A stretch of 64,000 nucleotides of DNA, from assembly GCA_030248215.1 (NCBI GenBank), contig JASANG010003910.1, forward strand, positions 248,001 through 312,000, in the 5' to 3' direction. Made by a program: the position numbers and the translations under genes. The notes under the pieces were generated by a model. The model was not told where the DNA came from. It saw nothing but the letters and a program-made list of their open reading frames with translations, and ran no database searches. Shown here in pieces: positions 58,901 through 64,000 of the stretch. The stretch's first letter is position 1; every line of letters begins with the position of its first letter. The DNA comes from Enoplolaimus lenunculus (taxonomy: Eukaryota > Nematoda > Enoplea > Enoplida > Thoracostomopsidae).

Positions 58901-60263
58901 TGATATCCTTGAACTAATTATCATTTCGTCGTCTGTTTTATGTGTTAGATATCTAATCTGGACCCCCCTGAACTGAGGGGAGTACGGTAAAATGCAACGA
59001 GCTCTGGTACATTGACTGTCATGCTCCATACATATTTTAAGAAGTTGCACGCTGCTGTTGAAACAGTCGCTAACGACTTTTGATATCATCTATTGCCATA
59101 GCAAACAGCAAATATTGATATAAAAACTTAGTCCGCCGTGCATAAAGAACAATCTCAATTTGCTTACTTCAATATGATTGTTCCACAATGTTAAATGCTC
59201 AAGGTTGACCAAATCCGCAATACCAGGGGGCACTGCTATAATATTAGTACAAATTAAACTTGGGTAATTTATTACAAATAAATACATATACAACAACTGA
59301 ATGGACAAATTGGTTTATTACAACTTCGCTTTCACGTGCAACGAAAAAATTTCATCATTTATGATTGCAAAACCGCAATATATATACTACGCAGCACTGC
59401 ACCTTTTGAATGCACGTTATAAATCATTGTCCTTTACGGTTCACATGCTAAATGTCCCGCTGGCAAACTTTTTCAAACATGTTACCGTGAACTACGTATG
59501 CACAGGCACACGATGCAGTTTATATAGACGTACCTGTAATTTTATTGTGACTGAGCGTTAAGCGACTGAGGTTCCGCATATTGACTAAAATAAACAAAAA
59601 CTGACATGCTTTGCTGTTATGAAAGTACACATAGTAATAGGAGAGTATCGTTAGAAATGTTTATTTATGCTTGGTTTACATATGTTTTTCAAAAACTACG
59701 TAGGTTAGCACAAGTTATGCAAAGCTCAAACCTATTCATAGAAAGTCATTGACTTATTCTACTGTCAACACAAACCCGAAATATTCCATGTATTATACTA
59801 GAATTCCTAAAATTCGGATACGCTAAAATCAGGGTGCAACCGGAATTACAATTTAACGGGACCGGAACCGGAATTTGAAAATTTTACCGGAACCGGAATT
59901 CCGCATTTACGGTTTCAGTTAAACTGGTTAAATTCTTGGCTAAAACATACGTATTTATGCTACATCTTTGGCCAAAGCTATAAAAATATCGTCGTAGCTT
60001 GGCACTAAAACAGTCAAATATAAGCACCCTAAGTTAAACTTAAAATATTGATGCATTTGAAAAATGATTGCCTACGGCGCAAAACCATACAGCAGAAGTC
60101 TAATAGAATAATGAACAATTGTTTCCAATTTGTGCCATAAATCATTCAACTTACATATGTGCGAAATCTCTCCGAAGTTATGGTAGTTCTTGTCGACGTA
60201 ATCCAACTCGGTGCATTCACTGTCTTTTGTGTCGTCTCGCTTACCACCAAGTAATTTAGCCAT
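55928..60263 (-). CDS. RSU1: Ras suppressor protein 1 (RSU1), complete, nine coding exons
   Basis: Exons on the minus strand: 60263-60155, 59584-59534, 59235-59168, 58455-58403, 57730-57612, 57430-57348, 57150-57036, 56403-56271, 56030-55928. They join in phase to 277 aa, the length of human RSU1. RSU1 is a leucine-rich-repeat adaptor that binds the LIM5 domain of PINCH in the ILK-PINCH-parvin complex at integrin adhesions. Recognisable segments: LSHNKIT (about 47-53), VPPGIADLVNLEHL, ELPTSISSLPKL, NLPRGFGAFPALEVLDLTYNNLS with SLPGNFF, LYLGDNDFETLPPDI, LPKEVGQLTRLRELHIQGNRLTVLPPE, then the C-terminal cap NPWVPPI...GVSHVMDYIRTETYKYLYGRHM and a short basic tail. The repeats span roughly residues 37-205. 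The divergent first 36 residues are typical of the family. All donors are GT and acceptors T-run + CAG/TAG. Start ATG 60263 lies after an in-frame leader without other conserved Met. Confidence 0.97.
58720..59040. mobile_element. AAGAGTGTGCAACT-type MITE in an RSU1 intron
   Basis: It has gagagtgcatgatactcat, aagagtatgaaactcggtac, and ccgacccccatatttagg, answered by ctgaactgaggggagtacgg and gtacattgactgtcatgctc. The layout matches 450-745 and 50376-50688. It lies in the intron between RSU1 exons 3 and 4. Confidence 0.55.
59830..59935 (+). mobile_element. CCGGAA hAT-like MITE, end portion
   Basis: It starts cagggtgcaaccggaatt with repeated gggaccggaaccggaat words, matching the left arm of 8703-9127. 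The right end is missing. It lies in RSU1 intron 1. Confidence 0.62.
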
Positions 60264-60598
60264 AATGCCACCTTTTAATTCTCCAACGCTCAGAAAAAAA
60301 TATCGCAAACAATGCTCGTTTTAATTTTTAAAATACACAATACATATTTCACCCGTCTCCGTTGTAAAGATCCCAGAAACAAAAGCTCTCATTACAAAAT
60401 GGAACAACAGAAATTTCACATTTCAAACTGTCTCACTGCTCGTGTACTGTAAGCATGTAAGACATGCTTGTCCATGTATATATGCAAAATTGCATAATGC
60501 ATTGCACTACATAGTATGCTTGCCGGCAGCATACGGTCGACATATAGTCCGGCAGCATACGGTCGACATATAGTCGACGGTAGAAGCAGTTAGAGGGG

Positions 60599-60670
60599 CG
60601 GGCTACTTGGCGCAGTGGAAACACCGTCTGCCTGACACGCAGGTCGCTAGTTCGAAACCACCCATAACCA
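60599..60670 (+). repeat. tRNA-like unit (Val-like anticodon arm)
   Basis: It has A-box tggcgcagtgg and B-box agttcgaaacc; the anticodon loop ctgacac in a four-pair stem would read GAC. The acceptor and T stems pair poorly and a mutated sister copy at 60951-61022 has a disrupted anticodon arm. Probably a tRNA-derived segment of the surrounding element rather than a working tRNA gene. Confidence 0.55.
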
Positions 60671-61118
60671 GTTTTTTCAACTGCTTGGTAAAAAGGTCCA
60701 CACCCCCGGTTCTTACCTAGACTACCATTAGGGCTACGCCGTGGATGCAGTGGTAAATTGATGCGCTGCGAACACGGTATCCAATCGAAAATAGGGTAGA
60801 CCGTCAAGGGACAACCTTGCTGAAAATTGGGGCATGCAAGCATGTGAGACATGCTTGTAAATGTGTATATGCAAAATGCATTACACTTCATAGTATGCTG
60901 GTCGGCAGCATACGGTCGACATATAGTCGAGATAGAAGCAGTTTGAGTGGCGGGTCACGTGTCGCAGTGGTAAAAGCGTCTGCCTGACAAAAGAAAGTCG
61001 CTAGTCCGAAACCACCCGTAACTCGCTTTCCCAGCAGCATGGTTAAAACTCTAAAGTCCCGGTTGTCAGTCTAGGTAGGGGCCGGGACAACAGACCCTTT
61101 ACTAAGCAGCTGGAAAAG

Positions 61119-61194
61119 CGGGCTAGAGCGGGGATCGAACTCTCAGCCTATGGATCTTTAAGCGAGCACTCTACCACTGCGCTACGTAGCCCGC
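61119..61194 (-). repeat. tRNA-like unit, reverse orientation
   Basis: On the minus strand: gcgggctacgtagcgcagtg, an anticodon region cttaaagatcc, and gagttcgatcccc, closing with ctagcccgc, which pairs with the 5' end over 8 bp. The A- and B-boxes are good but the T and anticodon stems are imperfect. Confidence 0.5.
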
Positions 61195-61454
61195 CACTCC
61201 AACTGCCTTTTTCGTCGACTATATCTGTCGACCGTACACCACAATGTGCACTGCATTTATTGCATATGCACAAGGACAAGTATGTCTCGCATGCTTACAT
61301 GCCCTTAATTTCAACAAGGTTGTCCCTTGACCGTCCATCCTATTTTCGACTGGATACCGTAGCGCGGCAATTTGCCATTGCGCTCACGGCGTAGCCCCCA
61401 TGTCAGTCTAGGTAGGGGCCGGGACATCAGACCTTTTACTAAGCCGCTGGAAAA

Positions 61455-61532
61455 GCGGGCTAGAGCAGGGATCGAACTCTCAGCCTATCGATCCTTAAGC
61501 GAGCACTCTACCACTGCGCCACGTAGCCCGCC
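61455..61532 (-). repeat. tRNA-like unit, reverse orientation, second copy
   Basis: Nearly identical to 61119-61194, with ggcgcagtggtagagtgctc (A-box) and gagttcgatccctgc (B-box) and the 8-bp gcgggcta/tagcccgc terminal stem. The anticodon region is cttaaggatcg. Confidence 0.5.
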
Positions 61533-61653
61533 TGTCCAACTGCATTTTTCGTCGACTATATTTGTCGACCGTATGCTGCTAGCTAGCATACATACAGTGC
61601 ACTGCACTATATTGCATGTGCACATAACGGACAAGCATGTCTCACATGCTTAC

Positions 61654-64000
61654 ACCGGTTCCTACCTAAACTGACATGTACCTAACGATATGCTTTGCAC
61701 GTAAATGACCTTTAATAACCTTTCCCGATTTTATGAGTTCATTCCGGCATAAGCCAAATCCATGCGGTTTGAAACTAAGGATTACTATTAACAAACTTTT
61801 TCTGCATAATTTTAAAATTTGCACAAGGACACATCAGACAGTGTTAAAGCTTATTGAGCGGCAACTGCGAATTGGGCTGACTTGTAATGCATCTGAAATT
61901 TGACTAGGAGAAAATCAAAACCCCATTTCTGCAACAAACGTAGTAAATAAACCTTACACAGTTAACATCTACTAGCTAAGACACGCCAGAGATTATGTAG
62001 CTTAAAAAATGATGTCTATATACTGAGACGCACTTACAGATTGACAAAATTCTCGTAAGTTTGCAGTTTTGCCTATGAGTCCGTACTACCAGTGAATATG
62101 ATGCTTTTGTTTTCTGGAACTAATGCATTTGTTTCAACGCGACAGCTAGTGGTCCCTTAAAACATTTTAAAAAGGCATTTTAAGTGCTACCGCCATCATC
62201 TAAACATCTTTGAAGTTACAGTGCTGTTTTGCACGCCAGTGTGCGTTATCCACCAGAGCATTAACCACAACCCAGCACTGCAAAATCCCATTCATTTTCC
62301 CTTCTGTGCTGAAACATAAAACATAAAGTTGTGGCTCCCTTAAACGACAAGACTCTTGAAGGTCACTCCGTGAATACTCGGTAACTCAAACGCCACATAG
62401 GTTCTACAATATATCGCACATAACTCTCTAAATATCTTATCTCACAACCTCAGTACAGTATCGCCACCCTAAACCTTCACATCGCGTGCAACTATGAAAA
62501 ATAACTAATCAAAACCGATACCTGTAGAAATAATAAAACCCACAATACTTACACCGCTAAAGCCGTCAGGCAGCAACTCCCTCCATGTACACCTGATCCT
62601 TCAATACCATCTCGCACTGAGCTTACGCTTTCGCGAACAGAAAGGTTAACTGGTTTCTTGAAATTTTTTAAGAATTTTTCGAATTCTTTCAAAAATAGTT
62701 CAAGACAATTAAATTTGCCAAAAAACTAGTTTTTTCTACAAATTTTGACTTTTAGTTTCGCTTAAAATCCACACAAAAAAACCAATTCGTCTTAAAACCT
62801 AAGTTTTAGGCTAAAATAGAAACTATAAAAACGTCTCAAAAATCTAAAGTGAGTACTTTATTTTGAAAACAAAGGAACAATCGAACATGACTGAGAAAAT
62901 TGGAGTTTTTAAATTTTCTACTTTTCCTGTTTTCTAAACAAACTTACGGTTCCAAATTTATCTACCTAACCAAGGAACACCTATGCGTTTGAATTTTCCA
63001 CGTTTCTCATTTTCCAAACAAAACCTTCGTTTAAGATTTTCCCTACCAACAAGGGGAAATCTGGGCGTAAAAGTTTTCCACTTATTCCGTTTTCCGAACC
63101 CGCTTACACCTCTAAATTTCCCTACCAACCAAAAGGAATCATATACCCATGCTTAAATTTTCCACTTTTCCGCTTTTGCCGTTTTCCGCACCGAACCACT
63201 CATCGCAATTCACCAGCCAGACCAACCAACTGTTCTTGCCCTATCAAACCTGGAGAAAACCTATACGTTTGACTTTTCCGATTTTCCCGGTTTCCGAACC
63301 TCGCCTATTTTCGCTTCTGTTGCACTCACGGTGCGCGAAAGTTTTTCTACCAACCAAAAAGAATGACTCAAATCGATCTTGGACTTAATACGTCAGATCG
63401 GCGACTTCACTTTACGGTCGGAATGTTCGATGAAATTGAACCTGCCTGAGGAGCTTAAACTATCTCACTGCAAAACTACAACTGAAGCTAGAGATTTCGG
63501 TATCAACGACAATTCGTCGACCGACGACACGTCGACCGACAACTTGTAATCAGCGCTCGCGATTTTGAGGGAAGGACCCATCCCTGTCGGCCCGGCACTG
63601 GGTTTTAGAACGCTGTTGAGCGACAAGATGGCGGGCGCTGAATTGTCGTCGATTCGAAAACTTCACCCGCCGTTCATTACCTGGCTACACAGTATCCGGT
63701 GTAAAAACCATACACTTTAAATCAGAACTGGAAAACTTTAAGTAAAGGGTCGACTTAAGTCATAACTCTGCAACTCCGTTCAAACAGCGATTTTCGATTG
63801 ATTATACACTAGAATACATTGCTCTTCTTCGTATGTGAAAGTAAAACTTCTCTCGAACTGTCAGTTTGATAATTTTCGCAATCAAATCTAAAAGTAGTGA
63901 AAAATACCGATTTGGCGCCCGCCTCCCACTAGAACCACATCATCACCACACTGTGTAGTATAGCACTTTATTATGCCAGTTTTACTGCCACCATCTGGTT
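61654..64000. other. Gene-free stretch upstream of RSU1
   Basis: No exon or RNA gene is recognised. From about 62,840 to 63,370 the sequence has four loose repeats of a tttccactttt/ccgttttcc and accaaccaa pattern, which may be a degenerate tandem repeat of about 90 bp. A MITE related to 3209-3399 lies at about 63500-63656. RSU1 promoter elements could lie just right of 60,263, but none can be identified by eye. Confidence 0.5.
63500..63656. mobile_element. MITE with GTATCAACGACAATTCGTCG ends
   Basis: The left end gtatcaacgacaattcgtcg is mirrored by gctgaattgtcgtcgattcg at the right. The interior has cgaccgacaacttgtaat, as in the 3209 copy (cgcccgacaacttgtaat). Non-coding. Confidence 0.6.

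Larger units (their letters stand above)
60449..61653. mobile_element. 1.2-kb palindromic cluster of tRNA-like units
   Basis: Outer arms gtaagcatgtaagacatgct (60449) and acaagcatgtctcacatgct (ending 61653) are inverted, as are cagcatacggtcgacatata and gtcgactatatttgtcgacc. Inside are two forward units (tRNA-like at 60599-60670 and 60951-61022) and two reverse units (61119-61194 and 61455-61532), arranged ++--. A further pair of inverted segments with ggctacgccgtg and agtcgaaaatag lies between them (about 60736-60795 and 61343-61398). Confidence 0.8.

Noticed and set aside
60599-61532. Four intact tRNA genes
   Set aside because: A and B boxes are good but T, anticodon or acceptor stems do not pair properly, and the units are embedded in repeated framework sequence, so tRNA-derived repeat is the safer call.
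1-64000. LTR retroelements, viruses or CRISPR arrays
   Set aside because: No long terminal direct repeats, polymerase or capsid motifs, or spaced palindromic repeat arrays were recognised; the repeats present are small DNA elements, tRNA-derived units and satellites.

Overview
The window is from an animal nuclear genome. Every coding exon recognised is interrupted by GT-AG introns, and the acceptors are short T-runs ending in CAG or TAG directly at the exon (ttttcag, tttcag, ttttag). That is the typical nematode 3' splice signal. Many short transposons also carry internal TTAGGC hexamers, the nematode telomere unit. I infer a nematode with long introns and a transposon-rich genome, perhaps an early-branching one. 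The species cannot be named from the sequence.

Layout: (1) 1-13,660 holds no recognisable gene, only many small inverted-repeat transposons. (2) 16,383-20,610 (+) carries the last four coding exons of an L-type (CaV1, egl-19-like) voltage-gated calcium channel alpha-1 subunit. A candidate extra exon lies at 13,661-14,277, and the channel core must lie upstream of the window. (3) 20,611-42,279 is a gene-free block. It contains a 4.4-kb, 18-bp satellite (24.75-29.15 kb), a long-TIR element and dense hAT-like MITEs. (4) 42,280-51,317 (+) is a seven-exon aminergic GPCR of 758 aa. All exon phases agree and all class-A landmarks are present. (5) 51,318-55,927 is gene-free with tandem and inverted repeats. 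(6) 55,928-60,263 (-) is a complete nine-exon RSU1 gene encoding 277 aa, tail-to-tail with the GPCR. (7) 60,264-64,000 contains a 1.2-kb palindromic cluster of tRNA-like units and little else.

The three host genes are functionally unrelated (muscle/neuronal calcium channel, monoamine receptor, focal-adhesion adaptor) and show no operon structure. The most distinctive feature is the mobile DNA. Several MITE families have 8-bp target duplications that can be read directly, several of them perfect. One family carries telomere-like TTAGGC arrays. Another group shares the end CAGGGTGCAACC but fills its interior with different degenerate hexamers. A tRNA-containing inverted-repeat element ends directly against the splice acceptor of one receptor exon. 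The large open frames of the 24.7-29.1 kb region are artefacts of the satellite, not genes.
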